From assembly GCA_016648135.1 (NCBI GenBank), contig JADDOH010004035.1, positions 1 through 64,000 on the forward strand: DNA of 64,000 nucleotides, in the 5' to 3' direction. Shown here in pieces: positions 22,930-35,445 of the stretch. The notes beneath the pieces are model-generated. The model did not search any database, was not told the origin of the DNA, and saw only the letters and a program-made list of their open reading frames with translations. The DNA is from Agrypnia vestita. Its lineage: Eukaryota > Arthropoda > Insecta > Trichoptera > Phryganeidae. Position numbers and translations under genes: made by a program. Every line of letters starts with the position of its first letter. Positions within the stretch are counted from its first letter, which is position 1.

Positions 22930-24465
22930 CCGGAAACTCTTTCCACGGAGGTTTACAGAAGCTTCACCGAAGGCTATAGCGTGACTGCAGAATCTAGTCA
23001 ATTTAAAGTTATCTACCGCCATTAAAAGTGCCAAGTTCAAGTGCTGGTGGCAGTTTATTTTTATTTAATAAACCTGAATCGAATATATGTATGTATTTAA
23101 TTTAAATTATTTTTGTCTAATTTTTGCTGTCGTAGTCTTTCCCCTGAAGAATGGTGGAAATCGTATCTCAATTGCAGTGCGTGATGGTGTTTTTGCTGGT
23201 ACACTAGTTGATTGTAGTTCTTAGCACTGTTACATTATTTAATTTTTCTAGTACCTAGGAGCACAATTACATAAAAAGTCTACGAAGCAATAATAATTCT
23301 AAAAAATTATTCCGTTACCTTTACTCCCCAAGTCCGCTAAATGCCAATTTCGAGCACTTCATCTGATACATATACAAAACATATAAAGCATTCAATTATT
23401 GTTATTAATGTCTTAATTATTTAGATATGCATGAATAAGAAAATAATACACAGTCTTATTTTGCGCACCATTATTTGTTTTTTCTACGATTGTGTATTAG
23501 GAATTTCCGCATCGTTATAAATATCCAATAAATCCTAGAACTATTAATAATCCCGATAAATAATAATGTACTCTTATAATAACCGTGTCTAGCTTGTGTT
23601 GCTGAGTCTTTTGAGTCTACACTCCCCCTTGGCAGCAAAGCAGTTGAATCTATCAGCTATTATGATTATTGTTGTAATTAGTGATGAGATTTGTGATTGT
23701 GTTATTTAATGATGATTTGTAACTGTGGTTATTCCTATTTCGGCTTGTAATCACTGGTTATTAGAAACTAAACCTATATCTATATATTATTGTAGATATT
23801 ATTTAAGATGATCATTAAAATAGATGGAATTTAGTTTCCTCTAATAGAGTTCAATTGAATTAATCGATTTTTTATATTTTTTTATTTATGGTTTTTGTGT
23901 TTAATTTGTATTTCACAAATCTAGTTAAAAAAGACCTTCCTGTTTGAACACATGCGCTGCTATAAAAATAAAAAAATTGAGTCATAATTTGTTTTAACGC
24001 GCCAACACCTTTACACATAGAAACAATAGGATTTAGAATGAATTTACTCGAGCAACTAGAAATAAATAAATATACAAATGATCCAAACATAAAGCTTTTA
24101 AATAGTCAACAAAAAATTATCTTCTCTCCACTTCTTAATATGTTTAAAAAAACCCAAAATGAAGGTCATAAATTAAAATAATATTTATAAATAACAACTA
24201 AATAGAATCACTTACAGAAAACGGGGAATTTTGATAATTAAGCGTAATATAGAATTTTGTAAACCGAGGCATCTTTAATGATAAGTGCCCGGGGAAAAAC
24301 GAACATTATAATATAGGGCCTCACCAAAGATATCTAATTACTAATTACTTTAAAGGGGAAGGGGTAACTTAAAATTTTATAAGTAAGTTGATTATATGTG
24401 GTATATGCACTGTTTGATAATGGCCTTGCAAGCCGAAACCGCTGTTAATACGCAGAACTCAATAA
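22930..24465. other. No gene seen
   Basis: AT-rich. Nothing recognised. Confidence 0.4.
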
Positions 24466-24469
24466 TAAT

Positions 24470-24592
24470 ATATATTAAAATTTAGTTTATTCTAAATTTC
24501 ACTCATAATAATATTTATTAAAATTTAATTCATTTTAAATTTCATTAATAATAATTATTAAAATTTAATTTAGTTTAAATTTCGCTAAAAAT
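24470..24592. repeat. Tandem repeat, 40-43-bp unit, three copies
   Basis: Units contain ATTAAAATTTA followed by TTTAAATTTC, at phases 24474, 24517 and 24557. Each unit is internally inverted (AAATTTAA/TTTAAATTT). Confidence 0.75.
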
Positions 24593-24947
24593 AAAAATAA
24601 TAAAATATGAATTAATTGAGTTTCAATGAAAGATTTTGTCACTTTCGAAACTCGAGTATTAAATTCGAGTAGAGAAAACTAAAATATATTCCATCAATTT
24701 TAATAAACATATTACCGTTATATCATAACATTAACATAATCGTTAAAAATCATCGTTAAAATCGAACACCAATTGCACACTCAGTCACAATCACAATTAA
24801 TCTTATTCTTAGTATGAATTCAAATATTCACGTGTTTTTCGTTAAAAAAATCTTCACTGTCATACTCTCGTATAATTGCTATATTCTCTCGTATAATACA
24901 CTAATATGACCGTCACCTACTTTTCATCTCCCTCTTTGCAAGATCAA

Positions 24948-25085
24948 CTCTAATCTTTTTCTTCATCCGCAGATCCATAAATTCATTTAACTTAAATTAT
25001 ATTCTCTCTACTCTACTCTAATATTTTTCTTCATCTACAGATCCGCAAATTCAATTAACTTAAATTACAACCACATTATATTTTT
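24948..25085. repeat. Tandem duplication, 68-bp offset
   Basis: TCTAATCTTTTTCTTCATCC at 24949 and TCTAATATTTTTCTTCATCT at 25017 begin two copies that both continue through CAGATCC and ACTTAAATTA with a few differences. CTCTCGTATAAT is also duplicated just upstream (about 24865 and 24887). Confidence 0.8.
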
Positions 25086-25431
25086 AACTCGACTACTCGG
25101 AACATAAAAGGAAAATAATTTCACAACCGCACCCAAACTAGTTCACTTAATTTATATTCCCATCTACTTCCGTCCTTTGTCCCTTTATCCCACGTCCCAT
25201 TCCACCCTTCCCACCCCCTATTAAACATATTTTGTAACCGAAAATTATCTTATATTGACACACGTTGCTTGTATCATTAACAATCATTCGTGGAAACTTC
25301 ATAATTGGCACATTTTTCTATTTTTTTACCTTATGTATGTTAATTTTAATATTTGCTCTCAACTTTCCCAAAGATAATTAAATAAATAAATAATGTTAAG
25401 TAAGCTCCGAAAGAGGGAGGCGAGAGCCCAG

Positions 25432-25525
25432 CAGACTGGACCACAAAAGCGACATCAGGGAATGAATAACACTCTATTGTGACTGCGGTCAAAAACCGAG
25501 ATCTATGCGACTGCTAAATAAGAAT
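25432..25525 (+). pseudogene. Possible LINE C-terminal zinc-knuckle scrap
   Basis: The plus strand shows TGPQKRHQGMNNTLL and CDCGQKPRSMRLLN in neighbouring frames, reminiscent of the C.CG..QTM.H region near the end of non-LTR polymerases. Too short to be sure. Confidence 0.25.
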
Positions 25526-25529
25526 AATG

Positions 25530-27240
25530 GTTTACAATAACAGTAAAAGAACGAATGGACAAATAATTACGTAAAGACGACATGTATGCAAGTCCTACAA
25601 ATTTATATTGGGACTAGTACATACATTTTTTCTGTGAAAAACTAGACTGTCAGAAATAAACCATAGTAAGTCGAAAATTAAACCATGTCAATTCAATTGT
25701 AATTAATCTATTTTATTAGTTTGATTGAAATGGTACAATTTCAATGATTTAAACACGAAAAATTCTAACGATTGAAGATTGACGACTATTCAAAACAGTA
25801 ATTAAATAAAATTTCTCATAGTTAGGACCGAAACATGCGGCAATTGATCAGAAACATTTTTTTAAAAGCTGTAGGTGTCTAGCACGAATTATTGCTAAGA
25901 TAATTTTTATTATTTCGAATTCAGTAATCGGACGTTCTACAACTTTAATTTGCACATTATTTTTCAATATTCAATACATAAATCCTTAGATTCATTTTTA
26001 TACGTGTATAATTAAGCAGATTGTGTTCATCTCCATCTGCAGAACAGATGCTTGGTGTAACATCGTAATCAATTTCAATCAACAGTTATTTTTATTTATT
26101 CTTTGCAATACTATAAATGTATAATATGGTACTTCACGCATAAAAATTACTCAGCGTAGTATACTTAAATTAATATTAAACGTTGTACAAATTTTTCTAC
26201 TGCTTTTATTGTCGGAAGGTATTGGCTGCGTTTGATAAAGTTTGGGCAGCTAGAGAATATTGATGTACGGATTCTGATCTGCTGTGAAATATACCTAACC
26301 TTTTTTTTCTTTTTTTCAATTGAAATGTCTAAATAATCATGGTTTTTCTGAATTTTGAAATCATTTATTAGAAAATGATCACGGTTATAATAAAAATTTA
26401 GGACTTTCTATTTTACACATTCATAATTTTGGTGTGATTAATTTAATAATTTAGAATCATTACAAATTAGTAAAGCATGTAATAGTAAACAAAATATAAT
26501 CAATTAAATTTAACTACTAGCCAAATTCTAAAAAATTTTCCAATAATTGCGAATAACCAAGAACTTCAGCAATAATATTTAAAAATAATTTTTCAAATAA
26601 TTTAGAAAAATATAAGACATTATTCATTTTGATATTTTGACATAAATAAAACACCCTGACGATGGAAAGGCATGTAGGTGTAATTAATCAAATAATACAA
26701 GTAGATACATACGAATAATACAATCAATATTTTAAATATAACTAACATACGCTAATCTTTTTGTAGCATGCAACAATGAAAAATTTTATTTTACGTTTTA
26801 TATAAGAAGTGAAAACGGTGCATATATTAACAAATTTAATTGTAGAAAAATAAGCCGAAACCATTGTTATATATCCCTTGATAATATAGACGGGACGTTG
26901 TTATTTTTTTATGTATGCTTAAAGTTTCTATGCAAAATTTCAATTGTTATCACATCAAAATTAACGAAGTGAACGATGTTATATTATAATAGCCATAAAG
27001 TTATGATTGTTAAGATAATGCAAACCAATAAAAATAGGCACGATTATTTGAATTTATTCTGTTCAATATTTATTTTTATTCATAGCATAATTAATGCATA
27101 AGGGATGTTCGCATAATTTAATTCTCTTTCCATATAAATAAAATTCATAAGTTTTTTTTTATAATATAGAGTGAAAATTCATAAAAAAAAATACACTTGT
27201 TCACAGTAAAATGAAAAATCAATATACAAACCGACTACCC
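25530..27240. other. No gene seen
   Basis: Strongly AT-rich with no recognised feature. Confidence 0.4.
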
Positions 27241-27249
27241 GGGATAACT

Positions 27250-27456
27250 TTATGTAATTACTTCCTTTATATTAATTCGTGGCGTCTGCTTGCTTGACGA
27301 AAAAACTTTGGATCGATTTTTAACCCTTTTCCCGTGATCCAATCGAGCTAAAACTTTGCAAGCAGACTCGTGGCGACGATCAAGAAGATCTATCAAATTT
27401 TCGTTAAAAAAAATAATAAATTTTTGGATTTTTCGAATTTTTAATGGTTTTTTCAT
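27250..27456 (-). repeat. Dispersed repeat with unknown ORF (copy B)
   Basis: Inverted near-identical copy of 4670-4905. The open frame encodes FFNENLIDLLDRRHESACKV, then ARLDHGKRVKNRSKVFSSSK. It has a short deletion near the end relative to copy A, and the surrounding sequences diverge, which marks it as a transposed or duplicated unit. Confidence 0.6.
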
Positions 27457-27549
27457 AAAACTTACTAAGTTTTATGAAAATATTTCAACGCGTCTGGTAG
27501 AAACGGAACCTGATTATAGTATAATTTTGGATTTTTGAAAAATTTTTAG

Positions 27550-27637
27550 TACTCCCTTTCGTAGCGTCGCTCGACCGAAGCCCAAAGCGTAGGTTAAGCG
27601 CCAAACCAGTTTCCACTAGTAAATGAAAAAGGGAGTA
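27550..27637. repeat. Mini foldback, 10-bp ends
   Basis: TACTCCCTTT (27550-27559) and AAAGGGAGTA (27628-27637) bracket about 68 bases of higher GC content. No duplication of target was noticed. Confidence 0.4.
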
Positions 27638-28334
27638 TAATAAAAACTTGGTTTTTATAGGTTACTTTTTTTTAGTCTTGTCTTCTTTAATCAATTTAGA
27701 AGATGGATGGTTCTAAAAACACAAAATAAACAAAATATGTAGGTACCTTTAAATATTGTACCATCACAGCTCTTCCAATCATTTTTTCGGATTGGACTTT
27801 GACACTTGAGTGTGTAGTCAGAATAATTGAAAATATAAGTGGCAATATAATATAGTGAGAGGATACTCCACTCTTATTCCACGGGAAATGTGTTTAAATA
27901 TTATTTGTTTAAAAATAAGATAAAAAAAATTTAATAAGCATTCGATAACTCTACGTAAAACACGTGTGCATAAACAGAGTGCATTGACATCCGTAAATAA
28001 TAGCATTTGGTAGGCGCACTGCGCACTGGTATTACCGACTTCGAAACAAGCGTGCATATGTATATTTAATAAAAAAAAACATACATCTTATGATTGCAGA
28101 CAGCATCTGCTATGTACCGTGGAAATAATCTCTAATTTATGACATAATGCATCATGTTCGAGCGGTGAAGGAAATGTTCTTGAACTTGTGACGAGCTTGT
28201 CATGCGACAGTACCCACGGTGACGCCTTTTTTGTCTTACGTAAGACTTGTCCACGTTCAAGTCATTGTCATCGTAGATTTTCTATAAAACTGTATTGATA
28301 AATATGGAGTGTTTATTTACGATATAGCATACGG

Positions 28335-28717
28335 AATATCTCATTGCTAATAGCAAAAACTTGACAGGTGGATTCCAACCTTCATAATAAGTCGTAAATG
28401 TGCAAGCAAGAATTACCTAATATCAATATTTATGGAGATATGCAATATCAAAGTTTTCCTTTTTTTACAATATTTCTGCCTTCGTTTTTGCAAAAAGTTG
28501 AACTATCTTTATAGTAACATATATTGGTTATGAAAAATTCATTCGCTTCAATACGAATCGAATAAAATGACAAATCTTGCCAAAAAATTGAAAATAGAAT
28601 TTTTTTATCATTTTATCTCCATAACTATTGATATTAGGTCATGTTGCTTGAACATTTTCAACTCAGTATCAAGGCAGGAATCCACCTGTAAATTTTTGCT
28701 ACTAGCTATGATACATC
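28335..28717. mobile_element. Inverted-repeat element with arms of about 120 bp
   Basis: The left arm (about 28340-28470) and right arm (about 28590-28712) are inverted copies: GCTAATAGCAAAAACTTGAC with the complement of TAAATTTTTGCTACTAGC, then ACAGGTGGATTCC, CCTAATATCAATA and TATGGAGATA. The arms differ at about a quarter of positions. There is no transposase. A one-arm relative is at 37086-37240. Confidence 0.7.
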
Positions 28718-28897
28718 CTTTATAATAGATAGAAAAGAAAATGAATATAATACAATATTTTGGTAGAAAAATTATCCGTTACATAATTAATATTAAAATT
28801 ATAGTACGGGATTTGTAAATAATTTATTACATTATAAATCCAATGTGAAAAAATACCAATCTTTTATTTAATATCTACAGCATAACCTAACTTATCT

Positions 28898-29075
28898 AGC
28901 AGGCGCGGGCATTGTGACATTGCAGCATGACTTTTACGTAAACATATGTACATTTAGGAAAAAACGGAACTAAATATTTATCTAGCAGAATATTTTGATC
29001 TTATAATCTGAATCATATGCTACTAATTGTGACAGGAAATGTACGAGATATATTTTAATTTTTTATTTATTTATT
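28898..29075 (+). mobile_element. MITE, partial copy (family shared with 29089 and 63739)
   Basis: GCAGCATGACTTTTACGTAA starts a stretch that parallels 29105-29250 (TTTATCTNNCAGAATATT, TACGAGATATA). The right terminal inverted repeat is missing. Confidence 0.55.
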
Positions 29076-29088
29076 TCACCATACGTCA

Positions 29089-29336
29089 CCATCAGGAGCG
29101 TTCAGTGGGTGAGAAGCATGACATTTATTTGACAATTAGAAAAAAAATCGTAATTGAAAATTTATCTGACAGAATATTGTGAAATATTAGAATCTAAATA
29201 TTATGTTTATTAGTGTGATAAGAATATTACGAGATATACCTACTTAGGTACATCTTATTTCAGTTTCTTTTCAAAATATACGCTTAGGAAAAGTCATGCT
29301 TCTTGTTCTCACTACACGCTCCTGGTATATATTTTC
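29089..29336. mobile_element. MITE with 35-40-bp terminal inverted repeats
   Basis: CCATCAGGAGCGTTCAGTGG...GAGAAGCATGAC at the left is the inverse of GTCATGCTTCTTGTTCTCAC...GCTCCTGG at the right. The same termini occur in 63739-63930. It is non-coding. Confidence 0.75.
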
Positions 29337-29340
29337 GTAA

Positions 29341-29367
29341 TAAATATATATATAGATATATTATATA

Positions 29368-29420
<53 letters not shown>
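29341..29420. repeat. (AT)n microsatellite
   Basis: Long alternating AT tract containing a TATATAGATATATTATATAT palindrome; a second (TA)n tract lies at about 29592-29617. Confidence 0.9.
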
Positions 29421-29423
<3 letters not shown>

Positions 29424-29466
29424 TTAAAATATTTTTCATTTATTTAAGGAAACGAGTCCCGTAATA

Positions 29467-29592
29467 TTAATACGAAAAAATAAAGAGTAACACACAAATA
29501 TCAATAATAAAACTGAAAAATTAAATGCTGGAACCTGGATTCGAACCACGGACCTCTGTGTTTTTTCTCTTTATTTTTTATTTCGTATTAAA
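29467..29592 (-). repeat. Foldback around a tRNA T-arm relic
   Basis: TAATACGAAAAAATAAAGAG at the left is nearly the inverse of CTCTTTATTTTTTATTTCGT at the right. Between them, on the minus strand, GTGGTTCGAATCCAGGTTCC is a perfect T-arm/B-box sequence followed by AGCA. No A box or D-arm is present. Confidence 0.5.
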
Positions 29593-29639
29593 TATATATA
29601 TATATATATATATATACTTGACCGGCTTGTCTTGACTTG

Positions 29640-31170
29640 TAGAAATAAAATTACTTCTAAATAAATGCAATGAAAAATATTCGAGACATATTCAAATTTC
29701 ACAGATTTGAATACATGTTGGATAAAAATGTGGAATAAGGAATAATACAAGCAATGAGCAGAGGTCCATACGAAACCTATTTAATGACAAAACCATTAGT
29801 GTTTTGATTTACGTTCTATTCTTATAATAATAATATATTTGTTATTATTAATAATGTAATATTATTGATTAGAAAAATTATTTGTAAAGCGCCGTTTTTG
29901 TAAAAAAAAATAGTCTAAAAAATAATATTTTTTCAAGCATTTAAATAGCCTTTAAAATTGAAATCCAGTACAAGCTTGTTAATAAAAAGTATAAATTTAT
30001 TTATTAATGTATTACAAACATCAAAAAAGTTGTACAAGTACATTTTTTACATTTTCAAATCAGAAATATAACACTTTATAATTAAGGCAAATGTTATAAT
30101 TTATATGATTCATTGATTCAACTAGTAATTTATAAGTTTTAAGATCGAATGTTTAAAAAAAATAAAATCAAAAGTTCAAAGAAGCTAAGATAATAGCGCA
30201 ACTGAACTATAAATATTTTTTCTTCTCGGTAATAATTATTTTGGGGAAAGTACACTACTAAAGATACTAAATCTTAATGAATTCTGTTTCATGTAAGCCA
30301 CCATCTTTGACATATTGTGATCCATATAAACATACATATAAAGAATTAAAATTATGCTAAATAGGTCAACAGATGAATTGGAATTCCGCCTTACAGTTGA
30401 AAACAGATGCTTCTACTCGTTTGCCTTTAAGCGATTGGAAATACTGATTCGAAGAAGCAAACTGCTAGTAGGTATATAAAATAATAATTTGATCACTTAC
30501 GGTTGCAAAACGCTGTGCCCAATCTACAATAGAAGAAAATAAATTATATTTTTAACACAAATTACTAAGAAAAATGTTATAAAAGCGATACGGATACATT
30601 TATTGTATGGACATACACTAAATTTACCGCTCGATCGAAAATGTAGTTGAGCGCACAATGTGAAGGTTCTATATTGTTCTGGCCATTTTTAAAGAATGTC
30701 AGACTATATTTTATCCATGAAATACACCAACGGAAGTAATCTAGCGACAAACTGAGGAAAAGGTGGGCTGATGGGCGGAAGAGGGCTGGAGCGGGATCCG
30801 GGCAAGTCCGCCCAGTGAGTCATAGAAGCAATGAAAATTTGTAGGGGCTGTTTATTGTTAAAGCTAACTATATTTTTTATAAAAACACGCGTTTATTCAT
30901 GCAATTGTAACATTTTATACTGAAATATTTACAAGGTTGATCCAGCCATAAGAACATTTATAAATCTGATAGTGAGGTGTCTTAATAACAACAATTTTTC
31001 CGAATTTAAAACCACCTTACAGAAAATAATCATAAATTTGACTCAAAAATAGGGGTGAAAATATTAAATACTAATAATAAAGGTTTAAAAATTTAATAAT
31101 TTAGAAATTTTTTACATCAGAGAAGCGGTGAATAATAACCAAATCAATTTTACGTATAGCCCTTAGATTC
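29640..31170. other. No gene seen
   Basis: AT-rich. A GC patch at about 30765-30830 has no recognised content. Confidence 0.4.
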
Positions 31171-31303
31171 CTAAACGTTCAGTAGGCTAATCAGTGCATG
31201 TTTGTCTCTGACAAGATTAACACGCATGTGATCAAAAATTGGTGAAAGTTTAACAATACTATGGTTGGGGTGTATAGTGTTGTGAATATAGTAGTGTAGT
31301 GTT

Positions 31304-31345
31304 GGTCCTGACGAAGACACGGATACGTCTCGAAACCGGTAGACC
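31304..31345 (+). ncRNA. Hammerhead-ribozyme-like motif (canonical core box)
   Basis: Stem I is GGTC (31304-31307) with GACC (31342-31345). The box is CTGACGA (31308-31314), matching CUGANGA. One extra A follows, then stem II GACACG/CGTCTC with one C/C mismatch and a GATA loop (31316-31331), GAA (31332-31334), self-complementary ACCGGT (31335-31340), and A (31341) at the cleavage position. Flanks show no recognisable protein. The extra nucleotide before stem II is not part of the textbook consensus. Confidence 0.6.
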
Positions 31346-31399
31346 CTAAATCTGGTAGTGGTTTTTACTAAGTTAACCAACATTCTGTAATAACTCAAC

Positions 31400-33230
31400 A
31401 GGTTAACGCCATCTCAATACTATGTTTGTCGAGCTTCAATAATCTTACATTATGTCTCTTACTAGATATTATGTAGAAAAATGACTCGCAGTGGGGATTA
31501 ATGGAGGAAATTTATCGAGGAAGCCAAGACTTGTACAAGATCAGAGACTGTAAACAGAGCGGTACGGAGGCCTATCTCGCTGGAAATTTTCGGGACCCCT
31601 TCTCTCAAGACAAGGAGCTCCTAAAGATAATAAGACAATACAACTACATTATTCATACTAATACTTTTTATCCTGTATTCAACTTAAAAGCCAAAACTGG
31701 AGGCCCGAGACACATTGTCATTTTTTCTCCGCTGTCTGGTCGACCCGGAGTACGGGAATTTCAGTTCCTTGATTTCTAAAAAAGAATATAAAAAGAATAG
31801 GAATCGGTGTAACGGAAAAGATAAATCCCCAATGAAATGTAGTGCTGGGGAAAAAGAAAAATGGAAAAGCGAGTACTTCAAGAAATGTCCAATGGAAGAA
31901 TAAACGAAGAAGAACAGCCCCAATAATAACAAGGAAGCCAATGTATGCACCGTTAAATAAGGAAAAGAAGTAGAACACCACCAAGAAATGTGGGATTCCA
32001 ATAAATGCCGTGGAAGAATAAAAAGGAACATCATCAAGAAATACTACGAAAGCTAATCCATTTCAGCCTAAAATCCAGAGAAGGTAATCTGTATGAAGGA
32101 AAAACTTAAACGGAATTTCTCGTTTATGTTTCGCGGACGTTTACATGTCAGCAGGTATTCACCTACCTACCCCGTGATGTTATTCACACTGTTAGAGCAG
32201 TGTACAGTTATTCGCAGCAAAATTGCCTTTGTCACAAGGAAATGGAAGAAAAACCATTGGAGCATGGCGACTTAACGGCACGACTGTTACGTCGCAAGGC
32301 GACTGCACGCGAGGCGGCGTCACGTCAGGTGAAAGGTAAAAAAATGATACACGTACAAGTGGCACAACTAATGATGTGGTCGTAATCGATAAACTATCAT
32401 TTTATGGAGGCCTTAAATAATACAACCTTGCGCTGCTCTGCTTAAATCGGTACGCAATACCAAATTGATTTATTTGACGGAATCGGTACTGAGAGTGGCT
32501 TCGCAATCATTTGAAATATAATTAATTAAACTATCAATAAAATTTTATCTGAAAATATCCGAAAATTATTTATTAAATAGTGTTCGTTCTTATAATACAT
32601 CCAGCCTAATTGTACAAGCTTCCATTTTCGTTTTTTTTTAATTGAATACATTTAATGAAACAGCACATCCAAATACTATCTACGACCACCGAACAGCGAC
32701 CTTCCGCTTATCCATGATCCTTTTATGAGCAAAAGCTCCCTTATCAGTCCTTCCCCCCGCTACGCTTGCAATTTTTATTCTAATTTTATCTACTTGCATT
32801 ATAATAATGTATAAAATATTCAAATCAAGTTAATCATTTGTGTGTTTATATATTCCAAAAAGTAACTTTTATTGCCTAACCTTGCGTTCAAGTCTCTGTC
32901 ACAGAAAACATCGTGTGTATGGGAAGGTCAAAAATCCGTGGAATGGAGGGGTTATCAAAGGAATGGGAGTACTCATGTACCTACACAGTTCGATTGTGTA
33001 ATATATTGTGAGTGTATGTACCAAATGTTATTCGGTTAATATTTTTTCCGGTATCGCCGAACAAGCAAGTAAAAAATGTAGGAAAACTCAATTTTGACAA
33101 AATTCAGTTTAGCGCCATCTTTAAATTCCTCATAAAATAAGTTAAAATGACCTTAAACCAATTGGAAAGAGGTTATTAGTTTATGAAGATCACTGTCCCA
33201 GGAAAACCATGATGTACAGGTGATAGCCTT
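31400..33230. other. No gene seen
   Basis: Moderately AT-rich. Several short overlapping frames (31501-32385) have no recognised domain; the lysine/glutamate-rich stretch near 31770-32060 looks compositional. Confidence 0.4.
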
Positions 33231-33307
33231 TTCGTCCAATTAATAAAGCCGATGGAAGAGGACCCTTGTCCGATACGTTCTGATAAGGCCGCTTCCTCAG
33301 ATATCAG

Positions 33308-34060
33308 AATCTTCTTCTTCTTGTTATTTTAGATCATAGATCTATTATTGAGTGGGAGCCATCCTCTTGAGAAATGAAGAACCAGCTATGTTTCCACATT
33401 TTTGGCGGTCTTCCTGACATGCGATGTCCCATAGGTGTACTGTGGGCGACCACATGGGGAATTCTTATGGTCGCCCACAAAATCCAACATATCCACGGGG
33501 TCTCCCGATACTGCCGTCATTTCAGAGCTTCTAACCGTATCCCTGAGAGTCCTTCCTGTTACATGGCGCAGTACCTACTCTCATATCCGACGTCCGAAGA
33601 AGGCTTTTAGCCCTAACTGTGACAGCCCTAGATTCTATACCATGTGTCATTATGGGCCTAACACAGATTTTGTAGATTCAATCTATTACTATCTGTGAGC
33701 ATCTGCTTATATCTCATTGTGGAGATCACCGAGACCAGATATCTCAACTCCCAAATATTTTATGGCATCACCTGCTCTTTTGATTTGTTTTCGACGACTA
33801 GCTTGCATCCCTTAATTTTTTGAGATTTTCAGGTTCTTAGTCTTATTAATCGAGATGGTCATGTTTTACTTCTTTTTCGCCTGGTAGAACTTCCACAGCT
33901 GCCTTTGTAAGCCATACTCAGATTCAGTTACAATTGCAGCACCGTCAGCACAGCACATGATACTAATATTACTGTCGCCCATCCTATATCATGTTTCCAA
34001 AGATGCAACCTTCTCTATGATCCTGTCCATTATTATGTTAAATAGAATTGGACTCATCGG
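33308..34060 (-). pseudogene. RTE-type LINE reverse transcriptase remnant, (GAA)n tail
   Basis: From high to low coordinate the minus strand reads PMSPILFNIIMDRIIEKV (about 34060-34010; RT motif with the usual LSPLLFN block), then MCCADGAAIVTESE (the catalytic box, normally xxADD, here ADG), LQRQLWKFYQAKKK, NMTISINKTK, KYLGVEISG, and a decayed end with VRKTAKNVE. It finishes in AAGAAGAAGAAG at 33308-33325. One of the paired catalytic aspartates is lost and there are frameshifts, so it is inactive. Confidence 0.82.
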
Positions 34061-34179
34061 AATCATCCTCAGAAAAACTTGCACAAGATATCCAATTAAA
34101 AAAAAGCATCTTATAGAAGTGTATGGAGTATCACAATTATTTTAAATATCTTCCATTAGCATTAAATTTGGGGATGTCT

Positions 34180-34560
34180 GTACAAGATGAAAGGCGCTGA
34201 AATTCTCAAGTCGCTTCATAGTGCCCATGCGCAAGAGATTATTGCATTGACTGCTTTTCCCGAACAAAGTCTCCAAACGTTAAATCATCCTCCCTACAAC
34301 CCAGATATGACTATGCCTGGCTACCATCTATTCCCCTGCATGGAAAAATACCTTTGAGGAAGAAATTTATGAACGAAGAAGGAATCAAAGCTGCAACATC
34401 GGCCTACTTTGAAGCCAAAAATGACTCATTTTTCGACGGATTAAATTAACTTAAAAGATCTGAAAAATATGTTAGGCTAAACGTTGAATACATTGTAAAA
34501 AATAAATCAATTTTCCTTCCTTTTCTTCATTCCGCGAATTTTTTGACCCTCCGTGTACAA
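34180..34560 (+). pseudogene. mariner-family transposase C-terminal fragment and 3' end
   Basis: The plus strand shows LNHPPYNPDM, GYHLFPCMEKYL, stop, GRKFMNEEGIKAA, YFEAKNDSFFDGL and RLNVEYIV. These match the mariner order HPPYSPDLAP, YHLF, LRGKRF, EEVK, and the final ELKGDYV. The D of NPDM is the third catalytic aspartate of the DD34D triad. An in-frame stop at about 34353 and loss of the N-terminal two thirds make it dead. The sequence TTGACCCTCCGTGTAC at 34543-34558 is a plausible terminal inverted repeat; its partner was not found. Confidence 0.8.
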
Positions 34561-34813
34561 TTAATTGTACTTCGCACCGATTTCTATACATTTGTCTAAC
34601 AGTTTCATAAATCTTCGCTGGAATACCATAAAATTATTAATGAATAAAACTGGTTTGGAGATGAACATATATCACGTAAGTAAATGTCATCCACATCCGT
34701 GGCTGACAGATTGGACAGATATCATCAAATCCAGGAAAAGAAGTACCAGTTCCATATATTTACAGATGCTATGGCATTCATTGTATGACTCAATACAGTG
34801 AATATAAATTTAA

Positions 34814-34857
34814 CTAGCGGTTAAGCAATCAGCTGTCTCCGATTGCTTGCTGCTAGA
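34814..34857 (-). other. Helitron 3' terminus (inverted copy)
   Basis: Read on the minus strand: CTAGCAGCAAGCAATCGG, loop, CTGATTGCTTAACCGCTAG, then T. The stem GCAATC.G/C.GATTGC is less perfect than at 1914-1934, but the flanking CTAGCAG and terminal CTAG are kept. CTAG occupies 34814-34817. Confidence 0.8.
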
Positions 34858-35311
34858 CCCTGCGGGCGGCTGTATGGGCCACTCCGCGACCCGTAGTGGC
34901 CGCTGCACGGCCTATGTTTACAATTGTTGTTTACAATTGGCTATCGTCCTAGTGCTAGGCCCTGCGTGCAGTTATGGTGACGTTTTGTGAACAATTCAAG
35001 TGACGTCACAATACATCTACGTGGCTTTCTCAAGCATCGGAATTTCGAAAACGCAATATTTATTTTGCTAATACAAAGATCGTGACATTTCTATTACTTA
35101 AGTACCAGCCTACCCGATATTGACCTATTTGCTATTTTCACTTGCGAAAAAATCGAAATCTTTTTTCAATTTCGTCTAATTTCAACTATTAAAAATTTAA
35201 TTTACGAATTACCGCGTATATTCGAATTAACGGGGTAAATCTATTTTAAAATTAATATTTAGGACTTTTTTATTTGAAAATGTCGAATTATAAGGAATTT
35301 CGAATTATCGG

Positions 35312-35445
35312 GGTTCGAATTATTATTAACGGGATTTTACTGTATATTAGGAAACTGTTACATGCTATATATATATGAGGTTCAAATTATAACTAACGGA
35401 ATTTTACTGTATATTAGGAAACTGTTAAACGCTATATATGTATGT
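35312..35445. repeat. 67-bp tandem duplication
   Basis: GGTTCGAATTATTATTAACG at 35312 and GGTTCAAATTATAACTAACG at 35379 begin two units that share ATTTTACTGTATATTAGGAA. The preceding TTCGAATTATCGGGG sequence and the TTTTACTGTA ends resemble pogo/Tigger-type terminal repeats; that reading is tentative. Confidence 0.75.
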
